Notes: a model not told the origin generated them from the letters alone. A DNA stretch of 64,000 nucleotides from Planctomycetota bacterium (GCA_024276195.1 JAJRXR010000075.1:1-64000), one strand, 5' to 3'; counted from the stretch's first letter, positions 1-9,335 are shown. Translations and numbers: made by a program.

Positions 1-1038
1 CTCGACCTCGCGTGCGAGCCTGCCTGCGAGCTCCGCGTCGCTTGTGGCGCTGTCGAAGTCGATCAGGCGTCCGCACTCGGGCGAGTCGATGACCTCGCTG
101 GCGCCGGAGGCGGTGCGCGTGATGACCGGGGCGCACCCGCGCGCCATGGCCTCGAGCAGCGAGAGGCTCATGCCCTCCTGGCGCGACGCGAGCAGGAAGA
201 TGTCGCTCTGGTCGAGCAGGGGCGCGATCTCGTCGGGGGCGACGCCCGGGATGATGCGCAGCGTCGGGGTCGCTTCGGCGATCGCGGTGAGGCGGTCGAG
301 TGCTGGCCCGTCGCCGACGAGCGTGAGGCGGTGATCGACGCCATGTTCGTCGAGCTGTCGCGACATCTCGACGAGGGCGAGGACACGTTTTTGTTCGTGC
401 TCGAGGCGCCCGGTGTAGATCAGTTCCGGGCGGCGTCCGTCGAGGGCCGGGCGCGCGGGCGGGGCGCTGGGGGTTTCGACGGCGTTGGGCACGGAGCTGA
501 TTTCGCTGGCGCGATGGGGGAAGCGGGCGCGCAGGAGTGAGGCGAGGTGGGAGCTGGCGCCGGTGATGCGCGCGAAGACGGGCTCGTACCTTGTGAGGAC
601 GGCGTTTTCGTACGCCGAGTCGAGTTCCTGCCAGCCGATGATGCGTACGCGCTCGGGCTGGTCAAGGGTGAGCGCGGCGCAGCAGGCGAAGCAGTCGCCG
701 TGGCGCGTGGGCACGAGGGCGACGGGGGCGTCCGGGCTCAGCTCGTCGCAGGCGGCGCGGTAGACGGGGATGAACGCGGAGAGGTCGCCCCGGGTCGAGC
801 CGATCTCGGGCAGGTGGTCGGCGCGGAAGAGGCGGACGCCCGGGGGGATGTCGATCTCGAACTCGCGGTGTCCGGGGGCGGAGCCGTGGGCGAGCACGCC
901 GACGCTTCGCCCGGCGCGGGCCATGGCGCCGGCGAGACGGACAAACCAGGTCGTGACGCCGGTGACGGTCATCCCCTGGGGCAGGATCATCAGGACGGGT
1001 GTGGGCAAGGCGGGCTCCACGGGGAAGGGCGCAGGCAT
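1..1038 (-). CDS. GT4-type glycosyltransferase, C-terminus cut by window edge
   Basis: Cytoplasmic or membrane-associated sugar transferase that probably adds a hexose to a surface glycan. The 346 visible codons read MPAPFPVEPALPTPVLMILP at the N-terminus, with a GMTVTGV start of the acceptor-side Rossmann domain. The donor domain follows with LIYTGRLEHEQKRV, LTLVGDGPALDRL and the nucleotide-sugar loop QEGMSLSLLEAMARG, all typical of GT4 (GT-B fold) enzymes. The frame is open to position 1, so the true C-terminus is lost. The ATG at 1038 is the first in-frame start after the previous gene, and no strong ribosome site is visible. It is the downstream member of a run of minus-strand glycan genes. 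The substrate cannot be read from sequence. Confidence 0.9.
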   Translation of the reverse strand, partial: MPAPFPVEPALPTPVLMILPQGMTVTGVTTWFVRLAGAMARAGRSVGVLAHGSAPGHREFEIDIPPGVRLFRADHLPEIGSTRGDLSAFIPVYRAACDELSPDAPVALVPTRHGDCFACCAALTLDQPERVRIIGWQELDSAYENAVLTRYEPVFARITGASSHLASLLRARFPHRASEISSVPNAVETPSAPPARPALDGRRPELIYTGRLEHEQKRVLALVEMSRQLDEHGVDHRLTLVGDGPALDRLTAIAEATPTLRIIPGVAPDEIAPLLDQSDIFLLASRQEGMSLSLLEAMARGCAPVITRTASGASEVIDSPECGRLIDFDSATSDAELAGRLAREVE

Positions 1039-1131
1039 GGCGTCATCGGCGGCGCACAGAGCTTTTGCAGGAACGCTCTGTATCGGCACGGCGATCGCGG
1101 GCTCTGCACACCGGATGTCAGGTGGCGGATG

Positions 1132-2352
1132 TCAGGCGGCTTGATTGTCGGTTTGGTCAGCAGCGCGGCGCTGGCTCAGGGCGAGGGCGGCGCGGTGGGC
1201 GTCGAGCTCGAGCCTAGCGATGCGTTTGATGCCAAAGCGGTCGTGGGCGCAGTCGCGGGCGGCGCCGCCGAGGGTGGCGCGGAGGAAGGGGTCTTCGATG
1301 AGGCCCGAGATGGCGAAGGTGAAGGATTCGGGCTTGGGGGGGACGACGAGGCCGGTCATCCCGTTCTGGACGACGCCGCCGAGGCCGGGCGTGCTGGCGA
1401 CGATGACGGCGCACCCGGCGTTCATGGCCTCGAGCACGGTCTTGGGGTGTCCCTCGAAGGCGCTGGCCTGGCAGAAGATCGAGCACTTGCGCATGCGCAG
1501 GAGGAGCTCGGGGTGGGGGAGGGCGCCGGGCATCTCGACGGTGATGTCGAGCGAATCGCCCAGCTCGGCGAGCGCGCTCTGCTCCGGCCCGGACCCGACG
1601 ATCTCGAGCACCAGCCCGTCGCGCATGGACTCGGGCAGGGCTGCGGCGCCGCGGAGAACCAGCTCGATCTGCTTGCGCTTGATCAGGCGCCCGGCGCACA
1701 GGATGCGTCGCTCATCGCGTTCCTCGCTCTTGGGCGGGTGGGCGGCGTCGAGGACGTAGTTCGGGATGACGCGCGTGCGCTCGGCGCTGAGATGGCAGCG
1801 CCAGGCGAGCTCGTCGATCATGACGCCGGTGGTGCCGACGATGAGGTCGGCGGCGGCGCACAGGCGGTGCTCGTCGTGCCCGGCGTCGATGGCCTCGGGC
1901 GAGGCGGGGCCGTGGGTTTTGGCGGCGAAGCGTGAGCGGAGGATCCCGCCCCGGGCGATCAGGGCCGCTTGAACGCCGCCGGTGCGCAGCTCGAAGAGCA
2001 GCGCGTCGGCGATGCCTGCGTCGTCCATCTGGTTGGTCTTGATCACGCACGAGCCGACCCGCCCGGCGCCTCCCCGGAGCAGTTCGCTCACGCGGGCGAC
2101 GCACTCGCTGGCGTAGGTCGCGGGGTCGAGGCTTTCGTGGTTGCAGATGATCTCGGGCGAGGCGGGGAGAGTGGCGGCGATCTCGGCGTCGTCCGCCCCG
2201 CCGTGGGTGACGAGGACGATGCGTTTGTAGTGTTCTGCGATGAGCCCGAGCATGGCCCACTCGCGTTCGAGCAGGCCGGAGTCTTTCCACTGGCGCAGAG
2301 AATCGCCGCGGGTGAAGATGAAGACAAAGGCGTCGGCGATGGTGGAGCTCAT
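1132..2352 (-). CDS. GT4-type glycosyltransferase
   Basis: A 406-residue glycosyltransferase of the GT-B fold, likely acting on surface polysaccharide. It starts MSSTIADAFVFIFTRGDSLR. The C-terminal donor domain shows ILCAGRLIKRKQIELVLRGA, LEIVGSGPEQSAL and the conserved EX7E-like loop SAFEGHPKTVLEAMNAG. The acceptor domain contains VGTTGVMIDELAW before the linker. The open frame continues upstream of 2352, but that part is arginine/proline-rich antisense of the next gene, so the MSST start is preferred. It lies 93 bp upstream of the first glycosyltransferase on the same strand. The sugar and acceptor are unknown. Confidence 0.9.
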   Translation of the reverse strand: MSSTIADAFVFIFTRGDSLRQWKDSGLLEREWAMLGLIAEHYKRIVLVTHGGADDAEIAATLPASPEIICNHESLDPATYASECVARVSELLRGGAGRVGSCVIKTNQMDDAGIADALLFELRTGGVQAALIARGGILRSRFAAKTHGPASPEAIDAGHDEHRLCAAADLIVGTTGVMIDELAWRCHLSAERTRVIPNYVLDAAHPPKSEERDERRILCAGRLIKRKQIELVLRGAAALPESMRDGLVLEIVGSGPEQSALAELGDSLDITVEMPGALPHPELLLRMRKCSIFCQASAFEGHPKTVLEAMNAGCAVIVASTPGLGGVVQNGMTGLVVPPKPESFTFAISGLIEDPFLRATLGGAARDCAHDRFGIKRIARLELDAHRAALALSQRRAADQTDNQAA

Positions 2353-2486
2353 AGAGCGGATCCCGGGTGGGTTGTGTGCAGACGGAATATCGGGCCGCGC
2401 CGGGGTGAGCCCGAGAACGGGAGGGGCGATTGGAGGGGGTGCGAGGGTCTGTGCGGGCTGGTGGGGTTGAACCGGCGCAGGACTGG

Positions 2487-3404
2487 TCAGGCGGGCGCCT
2501 GGTCGGTGTAGCCCAGGGTGTCGAGCTCGCCCGCGGCGCTGGCAGCGAAGCGGGCGCTCTGGGCGGGGGTGAGCCAGGAGGCCCAGTCGCCTGCGACGCC
2601 CTTGCGGAAAAAGCTCGACCGGCTCTCTTGCCCCCTGGCGCGTCCGCCGGCGAGGCGCTCGAAGCTGGCCGCGTCGAGGCAGGCCCGGGTGGTGTCGTGG
2701 TCGCAGGCGACGCCCAGGAAGTCGAGCAGGGCGCCGAAGCGCTCCTGCCCGGAGTCGAGCATGTCCTCGTAGCGCAGGCGGAAGGAGGCGTCGAACACAC
2801 GCTCGCCCTCGAGCCCGGCGCGAACGCAGGCGGTCCACATCGAGGTCCACAGCCCGAGGAACTCGTCGGGGATGGATCGGCTTTCGAGGGCGCGTGTCAG
2901 GCTTTCGCGGTGTTGGGGGTCGGCGCGTTTGATGGCGTTGGACGTCTGCTGGGCGAAGCCGGAGACCGCGACATCCCGCCCGTCGCGGACGAGGTTGATG
3001 AATCGGAGGTCGGGGTTGTACTGGTGGAGGCGGGCGATGGTGTCGAGCTCGACGCCGGCGAAGGGGGTGAGTTTTTCGCCGTAGATTGGCTTTCCCGACT
3101 CGCGCCGTACGGACTCGGCGATGGTGTCCATCAGATCAAACAGCAGGTCGCGCCCGAAGGCGTCGCTTGGGGCGCGGTCGCTCGGGTGGAGGTAGCGCGT
3201 GAGGATCGAGACGTACTCTTCGAGGGCGATGTGGGGGGTGGCGTAGGCGCTGTCATCGACTTTGAGATACCGCCCGAGCGGGCGTGATTCGGCGCAGTGC
3301 AGCTGCGGGTGGGCGCACAGGGCGCGCTGGAGCCAGGTGGTGCCGGACTTGGGGCACGCGAAGACGACGAAGCGCATCCTGGGGTGTTCAAAGATCCTGG
3401 GCAT
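2487..3404 (-). CDS. Sulfotransferase (PAPS-dependent)
   Basis: A 305-residue cytosolic sulfotransferase of the Sulfotransfer_1/3 type, transferring sulfate from PAPS, here most plausibly to a glycan or small molecule of the surface cluster. The 5'-phosphosulfate loop is FACPKSGTTWLQRAL near residue 15 and the 3'-phosphate-binding segment is FINLVRDGRDVAVSGFA near residue 135. Length is normal for the family. Two starts are possible: ATG at 3404 (MPRIFEHPRM) and ATG at 3377 (MRFVVFACPK). The longer is kept. Its start is only 23 bp from a divergent small ORF that looks like the remains of another sulfotransferase. Confidence 0.9.
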   Translation of the reverse strand: MPRIFEHPRMRFVVFACPKSGTTWLQRALCAHPQLHCAESRPLGRYLKVDDSAYATPHIALEEYVSILTRYLHPSDRAPSDAFGRDLLFDLMDTIAESVRRESGKPIYGEKLTPFAGVELDTIARLHQYNPDLRFINLVRDGRDVAVSGFAQQTSNAIKRADPQHRESLTRALESRSIPDEFLGLWTSMWTACVRAGLEGERVFDASFRLRYEDMLDSGQERFGALLDFLGVACDHDTTRACLDAASFERLAGGRARGQESRSSFFRKGVAGDWASWLTPAQSARFAASAAGELDTLGYTDQAPA

Positions 3405-3427
3405 GGGGCGCCTGATAGGCTAGCAGG

Positions 3428-3673
3428 ATGAGCGGAAACGAGCCGGTGTATATCTCTTTGCATCTGCCGATGACGGCGGGGATGCTGCTGCGCGAGTTGG
3501 GCATCGACGCGAGGCCCGACGCGATCAGCACGGCGCCCGGCAGCCGGGCCTCGTCGTACGCGAGCCTGGATCTGGAGACCGCCCGGGTCTGGCGCGAGTT
3601 GAACTGGGCGGATATGGACCTGTACGAACAGGCGATCTTGCGCCGCAACGCGGACCGGTCGGTGGTCGCATGA
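3428..3673 (+). pseudogene. Collapsed sulfotransferase remnant (81 aa)
   Basis: A small intact reading frame. Its N-terminus, VYISLHLPMTAGMLLRELG, resembles the Sulfotransfer_2 PAPS loop (usually HIPKTAGTSL), with the key Lys replaced by Met. Its C-terminal half, LNWADMDLYEQAI, resembles the last helix of the same family (N-x-D-x-x-LY-x-x-A). The roughly 150 residues normally between them, including the 3'-phosphate site, are missing. This suggests an internally deleted sulfotransferase. It overlaps the next methyltransferase gene by ATGA, so it may persist as a leader cistron. Alternatively it is an unrelated small protein. Function as an enzyme is not expected. Confidence 0.5.
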
Positions 3674-4374
3674 CACGGGAAAGAGGGAAGGCGATGGGCA
3701 TGGACGTGCTGGAGTTTCTGACGAGCAACGAGCCGCGTGCGCGGTTCGATGTTGAGCGGATGGCGTACCTGATCGCGTGCCAGGAGAGCGCCGCGTTCTT
3801 TGTCGAGCGGATGCCGATGGCGCACAACCGTGTGACGCGCGAGGGTGTGCTCGGATTCTGCATCGACAGGGCGCACGTTGACGGTTTGACCCTTGAGTTC
3901 GGCGTCGCGGGCGGGGACAGCCTGCGCCTCATCGGCGAGCGCGTCGATGGACCCGTGCACGGGTTCGATACGTTCGAGGGGTTGCCCGAGGACTGGACAC
4001 ACTTCCAGCGCGCCGGGCGCTACGACCAGAGCGGCGCCATCCCGGACAACCTCCCGGATAACGTGCAGCTCGTCGTGGGGCTCTTCTCCGACACCCTGCC
4101 CGGGTTCCTGCGCGAGCACGAGGGGGCGATCCGCCTGGCGCATATTGACAGCGATCTGTATTCGAGCGCTCGGTGTGTGCTCGAGCTGATCGAGCCGCGC
4201 CTCGTGCCCGGGAGCGTGATCGTCTTCGACGAATACTTCAACTACCCGGGGTGGAAAGAGCACGAGCACCGCGCGTTCGAGGAGTTGACGGCGAGATCTC
4301 CGCTCGGGTTCGAGTACCTCGCGTTCGCCTCATCAGGTCACTCGGTCGGCGTGATCGTGACGACTCGCTCATGA
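3670..4374 (+). CDS. TylF/MycF-like class I SAM O-methyltransferase
   Basis: A 234-residue methyltransferase of the TylF/macrocin O-methyltransferase type, which methylates sugar hydroxyls using SAM. The SAM site is seen at GLTLEFGVAGGDSLRLIG, followed by VHGFDTFEGLPEDW, the metal-binding aspartates in IRLAHIDSDLYSSARCVL, and VIVFDEYFNYPGWKEHEHRA near the C-terminus. These are hallmark segments of the family. The start overlaps the upstream small ORF by four bases, so the two are translationally coupled. Its 3' end overlaps the convergent methyltransferase gene by 6 bp. Context points to methylation of a surface sugar. Confidence 0.87.
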   Translation: MTRERGKAMGMDVLEFLTSNEPRARFDVERMAYLIACQESAAFFVERMPMAHNRVTREGVLGFCIDRAHVDGLTLEFGVAGGDSLRLIGERVDGPVHGFDTFEGLPEDWTHFQRAGRYDQSGAIPDNLPDNVQLVVGLFSDTLPGFLREHEGAIRLAHIDSDLYSSARCVLELIEPRLVPGSVIVFDEYFNYPGWKEHEHRAFEELTARSPLGFEYLAFASSGHSVGVIVTTRS

Positions 4375-4950
4375 GCGAGGGTGGGTCCAGAAAACCATGT
4401 CCTGCTCGGCGCGCCGGACGGTGTACTCGTCCGGGCGGAGAATCTCGCTCCACCACTCGGGGCCTCGGACGGTCCGGTGCAGGTTGTCGCCGTGCTTGTC
4501 GTTCGCGCCGGCGCGCCGGCAACTGACAGCGCCGAACAGAACACCATTCGGCGCCAGCACGCGGCGCAGCTCGCCCACGAGCGAGCAGATGTCGTCCTCG
4601 TCGAGGTGCTCGAGGACGTCAAAGCAGGTGACGAGACCGAAGTGCGCGTCGGGGTGGGGGATGGTCGGGTGGGTCATGAGCTGGACGCGGTCGGCGCCGG
4701 CGCGGGCGGCGCCCCGGTCCACCGCGACCCGGCTCACGTCCACGCCGAACGCGTCGCGCTCGAACCCGTACCCGCCCAGCAGGGCGACAACGAACCCGCC
4801 GCCGCACCCGACATCGAGCGTCCGCCCGGTCGTCATGCGGATCCTGTCGGCGTACGCCCAGCACAGGCGCAGCCCAGGCGAGCCCTCGGCCCCGTCGTAC
4901 AGCGGGTTGGAGGCGTGGACGTGGTCGTAGAGGTCTCGGTAATCGGTCAT
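4369..4950 (-). CDS. Class I SAM-dependent methyltransferase
   Basis: A 193-residue methyltransferase of the Methyltransf_11/23 type. Motif I is TLDVGCGGGFVVALLGGYG, motif II is FGVDVSRVAVDRG, and the later acidic motif is FGLVTCFDVLEHLDEDD, followed by LRRVLAPNGVLFGAVS. The ATG at 4950 overlaps the stop of the upstream 648-residue protein by ATGA, showing they are co-transcribed and coupled. It converges with the TylF-like gene with a 6 bp overlap of the two 3' ends. A role in modifying the product of the adjacent glycan genes is inferred from position only. Confidence 0.88.
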   Translation of the reverse strand: MTDYRDLYDHVHASNPLYDGAEGSPGLRLCWAYADRIRMTTGRTLDVGCGGGFVVALLGGYGFERDAFGVDVSRVAVDRGAARAGADRVQLMTHPTIPHPDAHFGLVTCFDVLEHLDEDDICSLVGELRRVLAPNGVLFGAVSCRRAGANDKHGDNLHRTVRGPEWWSEILRPDEYTVRRAEQDMVFWTHPRS

Positions 4951-6893
4951 GCTGTGTGCCTTATCTCGCCTTGAGAATACGTGTCAATCCAGCGTGTTGC
5001 GCAGGCGCCGTAGATCGTCCGCACGGGCATACCAGCGCCGCGGAGCGCGAGGGTCTTGCGCCAGAGCGCGCCCTCGTGAGCATCGGACGAGATCAGAACA
5101 CCGTCGATCCCCAGGCGGGCGACGCCCTCGTCGGGCGTGAGCACGGGGCGCCCGTGCAGCATGGGTATTGCCGGGGTGTCGTCGAGGACCGCGACGATGG
5201 GCAGGTCGAGCTCGAACAGGCGGGCGAGGCGTTTGGTGTGCGCGCCGCCGCCGTAGATCGCAAGCCTGCGCGCGCCGGCGCGCACCATCGCCCCGAGGTG
5301 GATCGCGCCGACGCTCCAGAGCGGGGGTGTGAGCGCTGGCGCAACGACGGCGCCCGGGCCAGCGCGCCGGGCCGCGAGGACCTTGCTGTGCATCTCGGGC
5401 GTGTAGAGCCCCTCGAACACGACAACATCGCTGCTGGTCTGGTTTCTCTCACTCGCAATCCGCCTCGCCCCGCAGCGCTCGAGGGTCGAGATGATCCACC
5501 GGCGCGCACAGTCCGGGTCATCCGCCCAAGCCTTGTTCCATCGCCGGGGCGACCAGAGGCGCAGCGCGTCGCCCGGGCGGGCGGGCGGGCGTCCGCGGGC
5601 GGCGCTATACATGGCCTCGATCGAGCGCCCCAGGTCGGTCTCGCCCCCGTCAAGGCGATCGGGCGCCAGCCGCTCGACCGCTTCGAGCACGTTGGCGAGG
5701 CGGAGCGTGTGGTCTTCGGTCGGGTCAAGAACGAGCACATCATGCGTAGGGCCAGCGGCGCGGTCGTGCTCAGTCAGCCCATCGGCGCGCGGGTCGGTGA
5801 GGATGACAAGGGTCCGTGCGCCCGCTTGGGCGGAGCTTCGGATGGCGCGTGCGCGTGCGTCGCTCTCGTGTGATGCGGCGGCTCCGTCGATGACGCACAG
5901 GCGAACGAGCCCGCCGGCGCGCCCTGGGGAGTTGGTCTGGAGCGGGCGTGCAAACCGGGGCATGGGGCGCGCCGCTGTGCGCGGGGCGGATCGCGCCAGG
6001 GACGCGATGAGCCTGGCGACGCGGGGCGATGGGTCGGCGCGCCGGTGGATGGTTGCAAGGAGGCGATCCTGCGCGCGCACATCAGCGGGCGATGCGCCGA
6101 GGATGCGCTCGATGAATGGCGCCGGGTCGGGGGCGCTCCGCTCATCGCTGGCGCCCCAGGTCGCGAGCGCATTGTGCAGGAGGGGGGTCGGGTGCGGGTG
6201 GATGAGCCCGGTCGGGCGTCCGGCGCCCATCGCCTCGATCATGAGCGTCGAGACGCTGGTGAGGACGCCTCGGGCGCTTTGGAGCGAGGATTCAAGCGTT
6301 TTGGTGTCGCGCTCGACGCCCAGCTCGTGGGCCAGGCGGGGGCTGATGCGCCAGTCGGCGGGGATGGCGAGGCGGTCGGTCGCGTCGCGCACCGCTTCGA
6401 GGGCGCAGCGAAGGCGCGCGTGCTCTTGCTCGTTGAAGGCGGCGCGCCGGGCGGTGGCGATGAGCAGGCGGTCGCCGAGTGGGTGGCGCGGGCGATCGGT
6501 CGCAAGGCGGGGCAGGCCCGTGGCGCGCGCATCGTTGCCGAGAGAGCGCAGGGTTGCACGATCAACCCACCCGGCGCACGCGATGAGATCGACGGGCGCG
6601 GGGCGGAGGAATGCACGATCGACGGAGGGGTTCTCGTGGGTGTTGCGCCACTCGACGATGCCGTCCATGAGCAGGAGGGTCGGCACGGAGCGCGCGCGGG
6701 CCGCCCGGATCGCGCCGATCGACTCGAGGCGCAGCGTGTCGGCCAGCGCAACGACGCGCACCCCGGACGGGAGCGTCGGCGGTGTGTCTTCGGGCAGAGC
6801 GGTGATGGGCTCGATCCCGAGGGCGCGCAGGTGATCGCCGACCCCTCTGAAGTGGTCTGCGCCCGAGTCGGATTGGAGAAGGAGCGCCTGCAT
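4947..6893 (-). CDS. Large two-domain protein of glycan cluster, function unknown
   Basis: A 648-residue protein I cannot assign to a characterised family. The N-terminal half looks like a GT-B or epimerase-style domain (LLLQSDSGADHFRGVGDHL, then a Rossmann-like core and SVSTLMIEAMGAGRPTGLIH, like the donor loop of CDP-glycerol/UDP-sugar enzymes). The middle is alanine/arginine-rich. The C-terminal third has LAIYGGGAHTKRLARLFEL and VLDDTPAIPMLHGRPVLTPD then GVLISSDAHEGALW, a pattern seen in nucleotide-binding C-terminal modules attached to sugar methyltransferases. No signal peptide or membrane segment is evident. It is coupled to the methyltransferase downstream and lies 9 bp after the CgeB-like gene, so it belongs to the same glycan operon. 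Confidence 0.7.
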   Translation of the reverse strand: MQALLLQSDSGADHFRGVGDHLRALGIEPITALPEDTPPTLPSGVRVVALADTLRLESIGAIRAARARSVPTLLLMDGIVEWRNTHENPSVDRAFLRPAPVDLIACAGWVDRATLRSLGNDARATGLPRLATDRPRHPLGDRLLIATARRAAFNEQEHARLRCALEAVRDATDRLAIPADWRISPRLAHELGVERDTKTLESSLQSARGVLTSVSTLMIEAMGAGRPTGLIHPHPTPLLHNALATWGASDERSAPDPAPFIERILGASPADVRAQDRLLATIHRRADPSPRVARLIASLARSAPRTAARPMPRFARPLQTNSPGRAGGLVRLCVIDGAAASHESDARARAIRSSAQAGARTLVILTDPRADGLTEHDRAAGPTHDVLVLDPTEDHTLRLANVLEAVERLAPDRLDGGETDLGRSIEAMYSAARGRPPARPGDALRLWSPRRWNKAWADDPDCARRWIISTLERCGARRIASERNQTSSDVVVFEGLYTPEMHSKVLAARRAGPGAVVAPALTPPLWSVGAIHLGAMVRAGARRLAIYGGGAHTKRLARLFELDLPIVAVLDDTPAIPMLHGRPVLTPDEGVARLGIDGVLISSDAHEGALWRKTLALRGAGMPVRTIYGACATRWIDTYSQGEIRHTA

Positions 6894-6902
6894 GGGGTTG
6901 GG

Positions 6903-9335
6903 TCAGTGGGCGCCCTCGCGCTCGTGCTCGAGCGAGTCGCGCACGAGGCGCACGAGTGAGGCGCTCAGCGCGTCGGTGGTGGCGCGGGCGAGTACGCGCG
7001 AGCGGATGCTCGCGGAGAGATTCTCTCGCCAGAGCGGGCGGGCGTGGGCGCGGTCGATGAGTCGTTCGAGGCTGTCTTCCGACCAGAAACAGATTTCGCT
7101 GAGGTCGCCCAGGAGCCATCGCGCGGTCCAGGCGAGCTTCCCGGTCGGGGCGAGGCGCGTCTGGCGCTCGCGGGCTTCTTCGCTGAGATTGAACGCAGCG
7201 GGCGAGCCGAGGCCGAGGCGCTGGGATTGTGCGCACCAGTCCATGAGCCCGGGGAGATCGGCGACGGGGATGCTCGGGTCGGTTCGGCGCGAGTTGACAA
7301 CACAGGCGGCGCCCATGGAGTTGAGCATCTGGTGGGTGAGGCGTGCGAGCGGGAGCCCGCCGGACGCGGCGCACTCCATGACGCGCTGGTGGACAGCGGT
7401 GCTGGGCGAGGCGTGCAGGTGGACGAGGGCGCTCTGATAGCACGCGCGCAGCGGCTCGCCGTGCGCTAGTTCCGGGGCGGCGTAGCGGGCGAAGGGGCTG
7501 TGCTCCCAGCCCCGTCCAAAGATTTTCAGGCGCCAGTTGCGGCGCCGGGCGATGGACACGGCCCAGCGGAGTGTTTCGTGTCGGAAGATGCGCTCGCCCA
7601 TCGGGCAGACGCACTGGGACATGATCCGGGCGATGGTGTCCGGGTCGGGGTCGGCGCTGAACCGGCGCATGGCGTCGGGAAGTTCGCGGCGGAGCTGGTT
7701 CAGGAACGGGCGGGCGCCCGCGTCCGGGCTGAGCTGGACCATGCGCTCGTGGATCCAGCGGATCACGGGGGAGAGGCGTTCGTCGGCGATCTCGTCGATG
7801 ATGCGGTCGCGCTGGTCGCTTGGCGTCTCGGCGTGGTGCGAGACGAACGCGATCTCGCATCCGAAGCGCTCGCGTTGGTCTTTGGCGACGGGCTCTGGGT
7901 GGAACTTGGCGCTGTTGATGACGACGGGGACCGCCAGGGCGCGCTGGACGGGGTAGGCGAAGCGCTCGAAAAGCTGTGGGGGGGTGTGCCCGCAGAGGAA
8001 ATCGAGTTCGCCCTGGGCGCGCCCGATGCGCTCGTCGAAGAGGTGGGGCATCTCGTCCTGGATCCAGCAGACAAAGGGGACGTTGGCGGTGAAGGCGCCC
8101 GGGCGCGAGGTGCGCGGGTAGTTGATGAGCACGACGAGGTCGGGCTCGAAGCGTTCGAAGGCGCGCTGGTAGGCAATGTTTGAGAGGCGGGTGCAGTCGT
8201 CGGGTTCGACGAGGATCTGGGCCTGGGCGCCGGCGCGTTCGAAGGCGTCGCGCAGATCGCTCGAGGCGTGCTGGATGTACGTCGAGTGGCGGTGCGTCGG
8301 GATGAGCACGCGCAGGGGCTCGGTCGTGCCCGGCGCCAGGGCACGCTCGAAGCGAGCGAGCCACCACGCCCGGTCGCGCCCGGCGTACGCCGCGCTCACC
8401 CGTTCATGCGCGCGGTTCAGCTCGGAGCGTTGGTCGGCGCGGATGCGCTCGGCAAGCTGGCGCGGGTCCGGGCTGATGGGGGAATCGAGGGGTGTGGGAA
8501 CGATGACGGGGCCGAGCGCTTCGGCGTCGAAGCGCCCGCGCGCCCAGGTGTCGTAGTCGCGCGTCGCTTCGGGGCCGGTGAAGATCAGCGCCCGTTCGCT
8601 GCGGGCGAGCGCCAGCGCACCGGGCCAGGCGAGGGCGTCGAGGACGCTGATCGGGTTGGGCTCGATGAGCACGATCCAGGGCGAGTAGGCGTGCGGGCCG
8701 GTGTCGGTGAGGTTGAGAAGTTCGAGCAGCGTGCAGGGCGGGGCGGCGCCGACGACGGTGATCGGGGCCAGCGGGGCGCCCTTGCTCTGTTCGATGAGGT
8801 CCGAAACACACGCACCGGCCCGTGATCGTTCGTCGGTGAGCCAGCGCCACGCCAGGGGATCACGCGAGCCTTTGGGGCGCGAGACCATGGCGTCATCCGT
8901 CGTAAGATAGTGATCTTGGGCCGCATCGTGAGTTGCCCAGGCGTCGAGATGCTCGCGCAGATCGATCCCGCGCCCGGCGAGCGTGTCCAGGGTGGCGCTG
9001 ATGCGGGCCAGGCGCTGGGTATGCCCGTCGGTCGCGTCTGGCGCCGCCTTGAGACGCTCGCGCAGGGCGACGACCTCAGCCAGATCCGCGGCGCCCTCGG
9101 GCAGCTCATCGAGCTGCTCGCTCGCGAGCGCGCCCAGCCCGAGCTGACCCAGAGCCTGAGCAAAGAGAAAGCGGAGCCCCGCGTCCATCGGCGCCCGAGC
9201 CAGCGCCCGGGCGGCGGGGTCGAGAAAGGCCCGGGGCTGGGCGGATTGTCCGAGCGCGAGCAGGGCCTCGCGACTGATGGGGGCGCATGGCGCAAGAGTT
9301 GCGCTTGCTGGAATGGGCGGGGCGGATGGGCTCAT
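6903..9335 (-). CDS. CgeB-like glycosyltransferase with large N-terminal domain
   Basis: An 810-residue protein. The C-terminal half is a CgeB/GT1-like glycosyltransferase: LRVLIPTHRHSTYIQHASSD opens the domain, PFVCWIQDEMPHLFDERIG and WRLKIFGRGWEHSPFARYA follow, and the donor loop is SPSTAVHQRVMECAASGGLP. The N-terminal 250 residues contain a tetratricopeptide-like alanine-rich stretch (LRFLFAQALGQLGLGALASE) and a second Rossmann-like piece around ITVVGAAPPCTLLELLNLTD. ATG 9335 (MSPSAPPIP) is chosen because the frame further upstream overlaps the divergent start region of the HldE-like gene. The intergenic 9336-9450 must hold both promoters. Likely adds sugars to surface glycan or glycoprotein. 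Confidence 0.82.
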   Translation of the reverse strand: MSPSAPPIPASATLAPCAPISREALLALGQSAQPRAFLDPAARALARAPMDAGLRFLFAQALGQLGLGALASEQLDELPEGAADLAEVVALRERLKAAPDATDGHTQRLARISATLDTLAGRGIDLREHLDAWATHDAAQDHYLTTDDAMVSRPKGSRDPLAWRWLTDERSRAGACVSDLIEQSKGAPLAPITVVGAAPPCTLLELLNLTDTGPHAYSPWIVLIEPNPISVLDALAWPGALALARSERALIFTGPEATRDYDTWARGRFDAEALGPVIVPTPLDSPISPDPRQLAERIRADQRSELNRAHERVSAAYAGRDRAWWLARFERALAPGTTEPLRVLIPTHRHSTYIQHASSDLRDAFERAGAQAQILVEPDDCTRLSNIAYQRAFERFEPDLVVLINYPRTSRPGAFTANVPFVCWIQDEMPHLFDERIGRAQGELDFLCGHTPPQLFERFAYPVQRALAVPVVINSAKFHPEPVAKDQRERFGCEIAFVSHHAETPSDQRDRIIDEIADERLSPVIRWIHERMVQLSPDAGARPFLNQLRRELPDAMRRFSADPDPDTIARIMSQCVCPMGERIFRHETLRWAVSIARRRNWRLKIFGRGWEHSPFARYAAPELAHGEPLRACYQSALVHLHASPSTAVHQRVMECAASGGLPLARLTHQMLNSMGAACVVNSRRTDPSIPVADLPGLMDWCAQSQRLGLGSPAAFNLSEEARERQTRLAPTGKLAWTARWLLGDLSEICFWSEDSLERLIDRAHARPLWRENLSASIRSRVLARATTDALSASLVRLVRDSLEHEREGAH

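Noticed and set aside
547..1935. Long plus-strand frame over the first two glycosyltransferase genes
   Set aside because: Gly/Ala/Glu-rich antisense; minus-strand frames carry GT4 motifs.
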